Source: Kazachstania africana CBS 2517 (Eukaryota > Ascomycota > Saccharomycetes > Saccharomycetales > Saccharomycetaceae). From it: 64,000 nucleotides of DNA. The stretch is from positions 372,001 through 436,000 of the forward strand of contig NC_018950.1 in NCBI RefSeq assembly GCF_000304475.1, given 5' to 3'. A model generated the notes under the pieces. The model searched no databases, was not told the origin of the DNA, and saw only the letters and a list, made by a program, of their open reading frames with translations. Positions 51,174-61,126 of the stretch are shown in pieces. A program made the translations under genes and the position numbers. Numbering within the stretch: the first letter of the stretch is position 1; every line of letters begins with the position of its first letter.

Positions 51174-54100
51174 ATGATTAATTTAAAGGACTGGATTTAT
51201 TTTAAATCCAGCTATACGATATTAAAGAATACGGGAACTCCAACTGCTGAAGAACTTGATGGAAGAGAAAAGAGAAAGAAGTATCTCTTTGTTACACTAG
51301 CCTTCACCATATTTATTATGCTATTCACAGCTCTAATTGTTGTTATTTGTACAACTTTTCAACTAGTCAAGGCGTCCTCCTTTTTCCCAAGTAAATCTTC
51401 ATCTACTACAAACTTTAGTTCAACCAGTGATGTGGCTCCCGAAGCAACCATTATTCCATTCACCAATGGACATGACTTGGACTACAATTCTGAAACAAGA
51501 AGAGCCTCTAAGAAGCTTTATGAACTATTAACGGATTTTGATACCAGTTACTATGACGACGAAAATATGATACTAGGAACAATAAAATTGACCAAGAACG
51601 TTTATTCAAGGCAACCTTATGTTGCAAACGGTTACATTGGTTCGAGAATACCAAATACAGGGTTCGGATTTGCCTACGATGAACTTAATTTCTTCTCAGA
51701 TGCCCCCGGTGCTTTAAATAATGGCTGGCCATTAAGAAATCAACGGTATGCAGGTGCTTTTGTCTCTGATTTCTATTCTTTGCAGGAAAAATTAAACTCA
51801 ACGAATTTTCCTGAAATCGATAACATCGGTTATAGTACAGTTCTTTCTTCAATACCTCAATGGACTGATTTACAATTTAGTCTTTATAATGATACGATAT
51901 GGTTTAATCCACTCGAGATTGAACTAGATGATATAACAAATTACAGTCAAAATTTATCGATGAAAGATGGTATCGTCACTACAGAAATGGATTGGTTAAA
52001 TAATATGATACATGTTAAGAGCGAAATTTGGGCGCACAGAAATATTCATCCTTTAGGAATGGTAACTTTGGAACTTTCCTTAAACGTAGACAATCTTCCT
52101 GAGGGATTTGGACAAGTCGATATAAACGTCTACGATATTTTGAATTTTACAACTTCACAAAGAACCTACTTGAAGGATTTGGGTTACAATGAAAATACCG
52201 ACAATGGTAATGGTATTTACATGATTATTGAACCAGATAATGTCCCTTATTCTAATGCAGCTCTATTTTCAACTTGCTCTTTACATTCTAATTTTACTAA
52301 TAATAATTTTAAATTTAATTTTACTTCAAAAGAAGAAGGTTACGTTTCCCAAGTAAGCCAGAATCATTTATCAAGAGATAACCCAAAACTGGTCATTCAC
52401 AAATATGTTGGCATCATATCTACTGAATACAATACTAACTCCGAAAATATTACAAATATTGATTTAGCGACTAAAACTGCCACAAATAGTAAAGGCAATT
52501 ACGAATTATTGAAATCTTCACATAAGCGAGCTTGGTATGCCCTATATAATGATGCGTTCATTGAAATCCCTTCTGATGCACTGTTGGAAATGACAGCAAG
52601 ATCGTCTTTGTACCAATTACTTGCCAATACAAGAGCCTATAACGTTTCCAGTGATAGAGGCTTGCCAATAGCTGTCAGTGGTTTATCTTCAGATTCATAT
52701 GGAGGTATGGTCTTCTGGGACGCTGATCTATGGATTGAGCCTGCAATTTTACCGTTTTTCCCTCAGATAGCTTTGAATATGAATAATTATAGAAATTCAA
52801 CGCACGCTCAGGCCAAATTGAACGCTGAACAGTATGGTTTTCCTGGCGCCGTTTATCCGTGGACTTCAGGTAGATATGCTAACTGTACGTCAACTGGTCC
52901 GTGCATTGACTACGAATATCATATCAATGTTGATATTGCATTGGCAACATTCTCAATCTATCTAAATGGTGGTGATGGGATTGATGACACTTATCTCAGA
53001 TATACAACATGGCCTATTGTAAGGGATGCTGCAATTTTTTTTAGTGTCTATGCCAAGTATAATAGCACTTTGGGGGTGTATGAAACCTACAACTTAACAG
53101 ACCCTGATGAGTATGCAAATCATGTTAACAATGGTGCTTTCACCAACGCTGGTATCAAGACACTATTGAAATGGGCTACTGATATCGGAAATCACCTCAA
53201 TGAGTATGTTGATCCAAAATGGATGGAGATATCCAAAAATATATTAATTCCAAGGTCTTCCTCAAATATTACCCTTGAGTATTCAGGAATGAATAGTACT
53301 GTAGAAATTAAACAAGCTGACGTTACGCTAATGGTTTACCCATTGGGTTATATTAATGATGAATCGATCTTGAATAATGCTATAAAGGACTTATACTATT
53401 ATTCTGAAAGGCAATCAGCTTCAGGTCCTGCAATGACTTATCCAGTGTTTACGGCTGCTGCTGCTGCTTTATTAAATCATGGGTCTTCGTCACAGAGCTA
53501 CTTATATAAATCAGTGCTACCATACTTAAGAGCACCATTTGCCCAATTCAGTGAACAATCAGATGATAACTTTCTAACTAACGGTTTAACTCAGCCAGCT
53601 TTTCCTTTTTTAACAGCTAATGGAGGTTTTTTGCAAAGTATTTTGTTTGGTTTGACCGGTATCAGATATTCATATGAAGTTGAAGAAGATACTAAGAATC
53701 TGATAAGAGTTTTGAAATTCAATCCGTCCAAACTACCTCTTCTACCAGGAGGTATTGCCATTAGAAATTTTAAATACATGGGACAAACATTAGATATTAT
53801 AATTAATGATTGTAATGGTACCATTGTTCATAAATCAGGTAATGAGTCCATCAGGATCAAAGTTCCAGATAGGCAACTAATTCGCGACAGAGATATAAAG
53901 GTTTTTGACCGTACTGAGAATGCTTTGAATCGTCGTGCTTTTGATGAAGACGCTGGACTCTCAAAACATGCAACCTACTATACTCTGCACCCACAAGAAG
54001 AGTTCATTTTGCAATTATATACACCTAATCTAAATGTCGAAGGAAATTTAATTGAAAGCAAGCAAATCACTAATCTAACTGCAGGTGTACCAGGTGACGT

Positions 54101-54785
54101 TCCGTATTCAGCCTTAGATGGTAATAATTTCACACATTGGCAGCCAATTAACAAAGATTTCAAAGGTAAATTATTGATAGATTTAGGTGACCAAAATGAA
54201 CAAGAAATCAATGGAGGAATGATTTTATGGGGCCAACGGCCTGCAAAGAATATTTCAATATCGATTTTACCTCATACAGAGCGTATCGAGCTAATTTTTT
54301 CCAAAGTGACAGAAATCTTAGAGGATCCAAATGTTTTGGATACGAAAAAGGAAATCAAGGATTTTTTGACAAGTTTATTAGAAAATGACAGTCCATCTAC
54401 TGCAGCCTGTTCGAACGACGTTTTGACTATTTTAAATTGGAAGAATGATGATTTTGGTTCAATTATGAAACAACTTCCGGACGTATCTTCGTTACACGAA
54501 AATTTTGTAACTATTATTGATGATATGGAGGTTAAGCCCACAGAGCCTTATTACCACGAAGTAATGGAAGGAACGTTAATTGAACTTCTGCCCAGTAATA
54601 GGACTGAATTTAAAGTTGACTATGACAACGTTGACTTTAATAAATCTGTTAATTGTTTCCACGATATAAGTGACATCAACGGATGGAAGAAAGCAAGGTA
54701 CATTGTCGTTTCTGTGGAGGGTACTTTTGATGATGATGATGATGAAAGAGGTGCAACAGTTAAGGAAATTGTACTGACATCTTAA
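51174..54785 (+). CDS. ATH1: Acid trehalase Ath1 (GH65)
   Basis: Encodes a 1203-residue homologue of Ath1 (1211), the acid trehalase that hydrolyses extracellular or vacuolar trehalose to glucose. A short cytoplasmic tail precedes a single membrane anchor (about residues 38-60). The large lumenal/extracellular part has many N-glycosylation sequons, as expected for a secretory-pathway enzyme. The glycoside hydrolase family 65 body includes [20 protein letters not shown] (about 513-532) and a [13 protein letters not shown] segment (about 579-591) near the expected catalytic acid. The C-terminal part carries a probable carbohydrate-binding fold ([12 protein letters not shown]) and ends with an acidic DDDDDE run. 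Matches YPR026W by position. Confidence 0.96.
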   Translation: MINLKDWIYFKSSYTILKNTGTPTAEELDGREKRKKYLFVTLAFTIFIMLFTALIVVICTTFQLVKASSFFPSKSSSTTNFSSTSDVAPEATIIPFTNGHDLDYNSETRRASKKLYELLTDFDTSYYDDENMILGTIKLTKNVYSRQPYVANGYIGSRIPNTGFGFAYDELNFFSDAPGALNNGWPLRNQRYAGAFVSDFYSLQEKLNSTNFPEIDNIGYSTVLSSIPQWTDLQFSLYNDTIWFNPLEIELDDITNYSQNLSMKDGIVTTEMDWLNNMIHVKSEIWAHRNIHPLGMVTLELSLNVDNLPEGFGQVDINVYDILNFTTSQRTYLKDLGYNENTDNGNGIYMIIEPDNVPYSNAALFSTCSLHSNFTNNNFKFNFTSKEEGYVSQVSQNHLSRDNPKLVIHKYVGIISTEYNTNSENITNIDLATKTATNSKGNYELLKSSHKRAWYALYNDAFIEIPSDALLEMTARSSLYQLLANTRAYNVSSDRGLPIAVSGLSSDSYGGMVFWDADLWIEPAILPFFPQIALNMNNYRNSTHAQAKLNAEQYGFPGAVYPWTSGRYANCTSTGPCIDYEYHINVDIALATFSIYLNGGDGIDDTYLRYTTWPIVRDAAIFFSVYAKYNSTLGVYETYNLTDPDEYANHVNNGAFTNAGIKTLLKWATDIGNHLNEYVDPKWMEISKNILIPRSSSNITLEYSGMNSTVEIKQADVTLMVYPLGYINDESILNNAIKDLYYYSERQSASGPAMTYPVFTAAAAALLNHGSSSQSYLYKSVLPYLRAPFAQFSEQSDDNFLTNGLTQPAFPFLTANGGFLQSILFGLTGIRYSYEVEEDTKNLIRVLKFNPSKLPLLPGGIAIRNFKYMGQTLDIIINDCNGTIVHKSGNESIRIKVPDRQLIRDRDIKVFDRTENALNRRAFDEDAGLSKHATYYTLHPQEEFILQLYTPNLNVEGNLIESKQITNLTAGVPGDVPYSALDGNNFTHWQPINKDFKGKLLIDLGDQNEQEINGGMILWGQRPAKNISISILPHTERIELIFSKVTEILEDPNVLDTKKEIKDFLTSLLENDSPSTAACSNDVLTILNWKNDDFGSIMKQLPDVSSLHENFVTIIDDMEVKPTEPYYHEVMEGTLIELLPSNRTEFKVDYDNVDFNKSVNCFHDISDINGWKKARYIVVSVEGTFDDDDDERGATVKEIVLTS

Positions 54786-56668
54786 TTTTTTAATCTTCTT
54801 TCTCTGAATTGTATTTAAAGTTCAAATGATTTTTTTCAAGTGCATTTTGCATATACTTCTATATTTATGTATGTCAAAACTCAATTATTCCCATTTGATG
54901 TTTTTTTGATTAAGATACGTTGTTCTGGAGCGTCAACTTAATGGTTGATTATAATGGCCCAGATTTTAATTAATTTTAATAACAGTAATTTATATATTGT
55001 TAGAATAATCGTGATGCAGTAATTTGCAACACCCGAAGCATCTATGAGTTTAGTAATTGAAGTAGATAATGTTTTTTTTTAGATAAGAATGTGGGTCGCA
55101 TTTTCAAAAGTGAATAGGCACCATGAATATTAACATCACAGTAGTCCGGATGTCAATAAATTTCAAGTTTATTTAACAATGGAAAAGGCTGGTCAACGTG
55201 TAGGTGCAATATTGTTCTCTCCTATTTCTCTGAGAATATTTCGACTATTTAGTTTATTTTTATTTTTCATTGGTGTCATAGTGTTTCGAATACTTGCCTG
55301 ATCAAAGCTAAATTTAAAATACCAGATTATTTACAAAATAAAAGACTAAATATCGACTAACTTGAGTACCGAGGTCGAAAAAGCACTGCTTGGCAATTCT
55401 AATAGAATACTAGTTACATTAATTACGTAGATCCAATTAAAAGTAGCTTCGGACTTTTCCGGGACATCGTTTTATCAATACTCAATTATTTGATCGAACT
55501 TTTTCTGAAAAATCATCTGGCGCCATCTATAGGATTATTGACAAACTTTCCATAAAGTTATACCCATAAAGTACCCAGAAAATATGTGGGGGGGTCGTTA
55601 AAATAACATTTTAATGAAATTTGTAAAAATTTCCAAAAAAATAAATGCGAATTCTGTGGATCGAACACAGGACCTCCAGATAACAGTTGACCGAAGTTAA
55701 CAATCTTCAGTCTGGCGCTCTCCCAACTGAGCTAAATCCGCTACTTTTTGGTGTTTGGGTTAAATTCAAGAAAAATATTATGAACCGTATCACCTTAACT
55801 ACACCCTTTCCTCAACTTTACCCTCAGAAATTAAAATATGCCCACAAAGAATAGGGGCTATATTGTGCTAATAGAATTGAAGACACTGCGAGTTAAGTGG
55901 AGTTCGAAGCTACTGGATCATCACATCACTCTTATCATGATAAAAATTATGAATTTTTTTTAATAGCTATCTGAAGTAGTTGTCATACCAGTTGCTACTA
56001 GTAAATATACAAATATTTCTAAAGTAAATTGCTTTCATCCTCACAACTGCCATACAGAACTCAAAGATGTTGATTGACGTCATTCCACTTCTAACATCTT
56101 AGGGTACTATTGGACCCAAGTCCATTACTTAGTAACTGCCATAAGTGTTAGAGTAAAGTATATGATTTTACAAACTTCACGCTTTTGCCTTGCAAATGTT
56201 ATTTTCTTGACATTATTTAGAAAAAAATCCTCTTATAATCATTATATCCATAGACAATGTGGCACGTACCGTGGAACGTACCCTTGAAGTTATACTGGCT
56301 AGTTAATTTTGCTTCTTAATAACTTATTCAGTTGTCCTGTATAAGAATACATGTCATTACAGGGCCCGCTACGGTAACAGAAGTATTTGGATACTGTTCG
56401 TAATCTCGACAGATTAGGCCTCTCTTTCTCAACCTCAAATATTCCAAATCATCACAAGAGTATGCCACTACCAGCATTGAATATGCCAGTAATTGGAGGG
56501 TATGCCTATTGATTATTCAAACGCGTTTCTTTGCTGTCATAATGGACGATTTACACTACGCTAAACATTTCAATATAAAAGCGAGTTGACAAGACGTCGA
56601 AAAGGGGATATGGATCACATCGAATAAGCCTACATTTGCAGTTGAAAAGTATCAAGAAGATTTCTGCA
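54786..56668. other. Intergenic region ATH1-YOP1 with tRNA-Phe
   Basis: This is the longest gap (1.88 kb). The only gene I can support is tRNA-Phe (55646-55741). LTR-like ends (TGTTAGAATA at 54998, TTCTAACA at 56089-56096) are present but not at a spacing that makes a convincing element. No protein relic is recognisable. Confidence 0.55.
55646..55741 (-). tRNA. tF(GAA): tRNA-Phe (GAA), intron-containing
   Basis: On the minus strand the gene begins GCGGATTTAGCTCAGTTGGG (A box), has anticodon GAA at about 55708-55706 and contains the B box GTTCGATCC, ending ATTCGCA with no encoded CCA. A 23-nt intron (about 55704-55682) sits after position 37, the standard site. The mature 73 nt is essentially identical to S. 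cerevisiae tRNA-Phe. A T run follows the 3' end on the minus strand, as a Pol III terminator. Confidence 0.98.
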
Positions 56669-57307
56669 ATGTCTGACTTCACATCCAGTGTTCAATGGCA
56701 ATTCAAGCAATTTGATAGAGTAAGTGCCTAGCTAGCTTTATAACGGGAGATTTTAAGCGTAATACTAACAATTACTTCATGATAATGATGATGATGATGC
56801 CATAAGCAATTACAAAAAAATAACTTTCTAAACGCACTAGAATCAAGAACAAATGTTCCAAAATCTTATCTAGTCTCTGGATTTACTTTTGTTTATCTCT
56901 TATTGACATTTTTGAATGTCGGAGGAATTGGACAGATTTTATCCAATTTTGTAGGGTTTGTACTACCAACTGTCCATTCTATCAATGCTATTAAGACGAA
57001 GACAAAAGATGACGATACTAAATTACTAGCTTACTGGATCATATTCTCATTCCTGAATGTTATCGAATTCTGGTCAAGTGCAATCTTATACCTGATTCCA
57101 TTTTATTATTTTATTAAGATAGTTTTCTTAGTGTATATCGGTACTCCATCCACAGGCGGTGCTGTTTTGTTATGGAACAAATTCATCGAACCAGTTTATG
57201 ATCGCTCAATTGGCCACTTCATGCAAACCAACGATATCAGAAGTGCTGTCGACAATGCCGAAGAAGCAATGGCTACCGGCGCTTCTAGACACATTCATAA
57301 AAACTAA
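56669..57307 (+). CDS. YOP1: ER-shaping protein Yop1 (REEP/DP1), spliced
   Basis: CDS is join(56669..56719, 56807..57307), giving 183 residues (S. cerevisiae 180). Exon 1 encodes MSDFTSSVQWQFKQFDR; exon 2 resumes QLQKNNFLNALESRTNVPKS. The TB2/DP1/HVA22 core has hydrophobic hairpins (VSGFTFVYLLLTFLNVGG; LLAYWIIFSFLNVIEFWS; AILYLIPFYYFIKIVFLVY) that bend tubular ER with reticulons. Without splicing only an exon-2 fragment would be read. The order ATH1-YOP1-APL4 matches YPR026W-YPR029C, and S. cerevisiae YOP1 is, as I recall, also split near its 5' end. Confidence 0.93.
56720..56806 (+). other. Intron of YOP1
   Basis: The 87-nt phase-0 intron starts with the minor variant GTAAGT (56720-56725), has TACTAAC at 56763-56769 and ends CATAAG at 56806. 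A short ATG-rich tandem stretch (about 56785-56799) lies between branch point and acceptor and contains no AG, so the first AG after the branch point is the acceptor. Confidence 0.9.
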
Positions 57308-57396
57308 TAAATTTTTATATACTTATTTTTGTCTTTTGTACTTAATTTATATAAACTTTTATCAATTTCTTCTTTCTGTAGTTCCTAAACTTTCCT

Positions 57397-59916
57397 TCAA
57401 ATGCTTTGACTGAATTTATAATCAAATTGTTCGTTAATCATTTCATTATTGATCGTAAATGTTACTTTAACTCTTAATTTCAATTTACCAGAACCACTAA
57501 TCTTTAAAGTTTGCATGGAAACTTCGTTTGACTTTATGTCATTACCTGGACGTAACTGAGTCAGGGTCAGTTTCTGGGTTTTGGTAACAGCGCATTGTGT
57601 TTGTAAATTCGTCAAAGAATTTGATTTTGCTTTGAAGTACATGTCGATTTCGGCTGCTCCTTCACTAACTTTAACAGCATTAGTGTATACTGCAATATTG
57701 CTTGTATCGTGGACTGTTACTGCTTCTTGAGGAACAATCAGCGACTCATCGACAGTTGTTTTTTCCTTTGTCTCAGCGTGTAGATCAAGAAATAATGAAT
57801 CACTAATATTCCCAGTTTTGGTGGTGGTAGCAGCAGGTTTAGAATCGTCAATATCACTGAGTAAATCTAATAACAAATCGTTATTTCTATTGGAAGGCTT
57901 TGTAGTCGTTTCAGATTGAAAAGTATCCTTTATAGAAGGTGTCACTACTTTTCTCTCAAACTTTGGCATAGCTTGTAATATTAAATTCTTAACATTTGCC
58001 GGCTGGTCGAATAATAATCCGCATTGAACACTCTTTGCTTGAATAATCAAGTTTGGATTCTTATCATGACCTAATATCAGTTGCCTTAATTTTTCAATAC
58101 ATTGGGAATCACTTATTTTTGTTGACATTTTTAATGAAGAAGTTAAGATATATTGAATTATTCTATTATTATTACTCAATGAGTGATAATCGTTCAATTT
58201 AATGAGATAATCAGTAAGCGATTTTTCATTAACGACTTTATTGTTTGTTTTCTTGCTGGAAATGATTAGGTTAGCATATTCACCGATACACCATATATTT
58301 ACCAGTTGTAAACCTACATTATCAGAGAGATTCAAATTATCGTTCTCATTTTCGGTGAAAGATAGGAGAAGTAATTTTGAAAGTGATTCAATCTTGTACT
58401 CCATATTTTGGAAGTTGTTTATTGTTATTAAAAATTCATTAATCTTATCTAAATTGATAAAATTTCCAACCAATTTTAAGATTTCAACTAAGCTATCGAA
58501 TTTGAATTTTGCAACTTCTAGATTTTTATTGTTATTGTCAAAAATTTCAAATTTGCTAATTAAATTATCAATGGTAAAGACAATCAAAGTTTTAAAATCG
58601 TCAATGTCAATATAATTGGAATTGTAAATGTAATTACTTTTAGATATTTTCCTTAGGAAATTTATCAATTCAGTCGATAATTCTAAGAGATTATTTTCGT
58701 TGACGATAGCAAAAGTCAATTCCAAAGCCCTAAATTTAATTGAGATATCATGATCGTATAAACAATGCAGAATAAATTTTCTATGTCTCTGAACGACGTC
58801 TAATTCTTCTGGGACCGCTTTGATTAAAGTGTTCAAAGCCACATATTTGATATTGTTGTTTGAATTTGATCTTTTAGTATCTGCACTGACTTTTAAGAAA
58901 TTTGCCAGGATATTTATACCTAAGACACGTAATGGTTGATCTAATTTTAATTCGAAAGTTGTCTTCGCAATTTCATACAAGATTGCATGACCTGCATTTT
59001 TTTTGGAGTCCGTATTTGTAGCGATCTGAGTCAATAGATCGGTAAATTTATCATTAAATTGTGTAATTTGACTCAAATTTAATTCGTTACCAATCTTAAA
59101 AATCCATTTTATGGTAGTAATCAATTCTACTTGGAGAAAAGGATCCTGAATACCTTGAACGTCATAAGATGGTTCTAAATTTTTAGAATTTAGGGTTGAT
59201 AGACGTTGAAATAAATGAGGTATTATTTTGGACAAAGAATTTAATATGATGGTTGTGTCATTTTCCTTTGAGAATATTTCAAAATTGATTAACATGGATT
59301 GCAACACTTTACAGATCCCTAAATAGACTGCATGCGTTAGGATGAAATCATTTGATAATAATTTTTCATTTAAGATTTGTACGGGGAAGATTTCTAAAAT
59401 TGTATGATCTTTCATTATCAATTTTGCAATGCATTGTAAAGCTTTCTTGATTAGGAAAGAATCATTTGAATTTTTTAAGATGTTTTCAACATCAGGATAT
59501 AAATCTCTTGCCAATTCATTGGAACTCAGGGAACCCAAAGTGGTTAATGCTAAAGAAACGATATATTTATTTGGATGATGCAAATCATTGTTTAACATGT
59601 TAGTTAGAAGGGTTAAGAGACTTTGAGATTCATCTAAAAGTAACATAGTTGAAAGATAACCTAAACGTTTATCGCTGAAATCATCTGAAGCGATCAAATT
59701 GATACATTCTACTTGGCCAAAATGAGTTTTTTCACCCAGGATGTATAAATATAACAATTTTGAGATATTAATTCTTTTCTTCGAATGAGATAGATGATCG
59801 TCTCTTAATTTTGTTCTAATCTTAGCAGATTGTTTTGTTATGATGGCTCTTTCATCCGCCAAAGTTTTGGCGGAACGAACGTCTTTGATGAACGATCTCA
59901 ATGAGGATGCGACCAT
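57397..59916 (-). CDS. APL4: AP-1 gamma-adaptin Apl4
   Basis: Encodes an 839-residue gamma-adaptin (S. cerevisiae Apl4 832), large subunit of the AP-1 clathrin adaptor at the trans-Golgi and endosomes. I set the start at 59916 (VASSLRSFIKDVRSAKTLADER follows the Met) because gamma-adaptins begin in this way; 30 further in-frame codons to 60006 have no counterpart. The trunk (about 1-560) has GEKTHFGQVECINLIASDDF and HPNKYIVSLALTTLGSLSS. A hinge has clathrin-box-like LLLDLLSD (about 677) and LFLDLH. A C-terminal ear domain (about 720-839) follows. Confidence 0.95.
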   Translation of the reverse strand: MVASSLRSFIKDVRSAKTLADERAIITKQSAKIRTKLRDDHLSHSKKRINISKLLYLYILGEKTHFGQVECINLIASDDFSDKRLGYLSTMLLLDESQSLLTLLTNMLNNDLHHPNKYIVSLALTTLGSLSSNELARDLYPDVENILKNSNDSFLIKKALQCIAKLIMKDHTILEIFPVQILNEKLLSNDFILTHAVYLGICKVLQSMLINFEIFSKENDTTIILNSLSKIIPHLFQRLSTLNSKNLEPSYDVQGIQDPFLQVELITTIKWIFKIGNELNLSQITQFNDKFTDLLTQIATNTDSKKNAGHAILYEIAKTTFELKLDQPLRVLGINILANFLKVSADTKRSNSNNNIKYVALNTLIKAVPEELDVVQRHRKFILHCLYDHDISIKFRALELTFAIVNENNLLELSTELINFLRKISKSNYIYNSNYIDIDDFKTLIVFTIDNLISKFEIFDNNNKNLEVAKFKFDSLVEILKLVGNFINLDKINEFLITINNFQNMEYKIESLSKLLLLSFTENENDNLNLSDNVGLQLVNIWCIGEYANLIISSKKTNNKVVNEKSLTDYLIKLNDYHSLSNNNRIIQYILTSSLKMSTKISDSQCIEKLRQLILGHDKNPNLIIQAKSVQCGLLFDQPANVKNLILQAMPKFERKVVTPSIKDTFQSETTTKPSNRNNDLLLDLLSDIDDSKPAATTTKTGNISDSLFLDLHAETKEKTTVDESLIVPQEAVTVHDTSNIAVYTNAVKVSEGAAEIDMYFKAKSNSLTNLQTQCAVTKTQKLTLTQLRPGNDIKSNEVSMQTLKISGSGKLKLRVKVTFTINNEMINEQFDYKFSQSI

Positions 59917-61126
59917 TGTTGGAGTGAGAAGGTGGCGATGATTATAACTAAGGTCAATTACAAGTTCAAGTATGATGGAAATATGCGCATACAAATCAAC
60001 TGCCAATTATTTTTTTCCATGTAGTACTGAAAACTAGGCTCGGTCCATATCAGAAAACGAGGTCCGGGTAACCGCACTAGACAGAGAGCCAATGAATTAA
60101 ATGAGACGCTGCTGAAAATGTCATGTAGATAGGAACTAACTGGCTGGTGATATTGCAATTTCTGATGTATTGGCACGAGTTTTCTTTTGTATCAGTGGTG
60201 GATAAAAAAAAAAAAAATCAAAACTCAATAAAATCTGTGGGTTTGCACGTGATAAGAATTCCACACAAATGCCACACAAATTCCACAAAAAAATCCACAC
60301 ACTCCACGAATTTTGAAAGCGCTGGGCATCCAGGCTCTCCCTGAAAACTCCGTCGGATATAAAACAAAAAAGGAAACGGCGTCTGGGGAACGCTTTCACC
60401 AATGGGACCTCTGGGCGTATCGCAAGATCTTCATCGGTGGGTTGCCCTCCCAATGACAAATCCCTTCACGACTCAAAATAGAGAAAATCACCATCCCCAC
60501 CAAAGGTAAGATGGAGAGGGAGGCTATTGCCTATCTCCATGGCAGGGAAACTTCCTTCCCACCAACCTTCCATCAACTTCATTTGCTCTGAATTCTTCGT
60601 CTGGGAGGGAGACTCTCCCCATCGCAATCCCATCGCGGGTGGTGAATGCCATTTCCCTCCATTCATTCGTCCTTTAGAACTCGCGTGCCTACATCCATCA
60701 CCCCCACGTAATAATGTCTTACTTAATCCTGGCTTGGCAAAACTCTGTCTCCTGGAGATCTCGCCTGCTCCTCGAAAAAGGATCGTTTTGCATCTTCCCA
60801 TCGCAATATAGAAGATTCCAGCTAAGGGTCTTCTCCCGGAATCATCAATCACATGAAAAACGATGTCTAGAATGCCACTAATCACTGCCACTTTCACAAA
60901 TTTATTACCTATTAGATCGTTTCATACATCTTGTATTAAAAGTTTCCTTCATCTGAAACCTCTAAATCTACATCTTCCTTCTCCTATCTCACATAAATAA
61001 TATTTTCCTTTCTTAATATATATACTTAATTAAATATCTGTATCAACTAATTCATTCTAAAGTGTCTCTTCACCCCATCGCTATCTAAATCTTTAATTCA
61101 TTGGTAATCTAGAATCCTGACCGGAT
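59917..61126. other. Divergent promoter APL4-CSR2
   Basis: This 1.21-kb gap has an A13 run (about 60205-60217), CACGTG overlapping GATAAG (60246-60256), clustered CCACACAAAT units (60261-60303), and four copies of CCCATCGC (60618, 60629, 60797, 61074). The middle (60350-60850) is noticeably GC-richer than flanking DNA. Overlapping open frames on both strands (up to 143 codons) do not resemble any protein and are not called. Confidence 0.55.

Noticed and set aside
54998..56155. LTR-like ends near tRNA-Phe: TGTTAGAATA (54998), TTCTAACA (56089-56096), TGTTAGAGTA (56146)
   Set aside because: The ends form an inverted repeat typical of Ty LTRs and tRNA genes attract Ty insertion, but the 1.1-kb spacing spans the tRNA itself, no pair gives a 300-bp element and no target-site duplication was found.
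60466..60897. 143-codon open frame on the minus strand, with a 94-codon frame on the plus strand in the same DNA
   Set aside because: Neither resembles a known protein. The GC-rich composition makes stop codons rarer, and the region looks like the CSR2 promoter.
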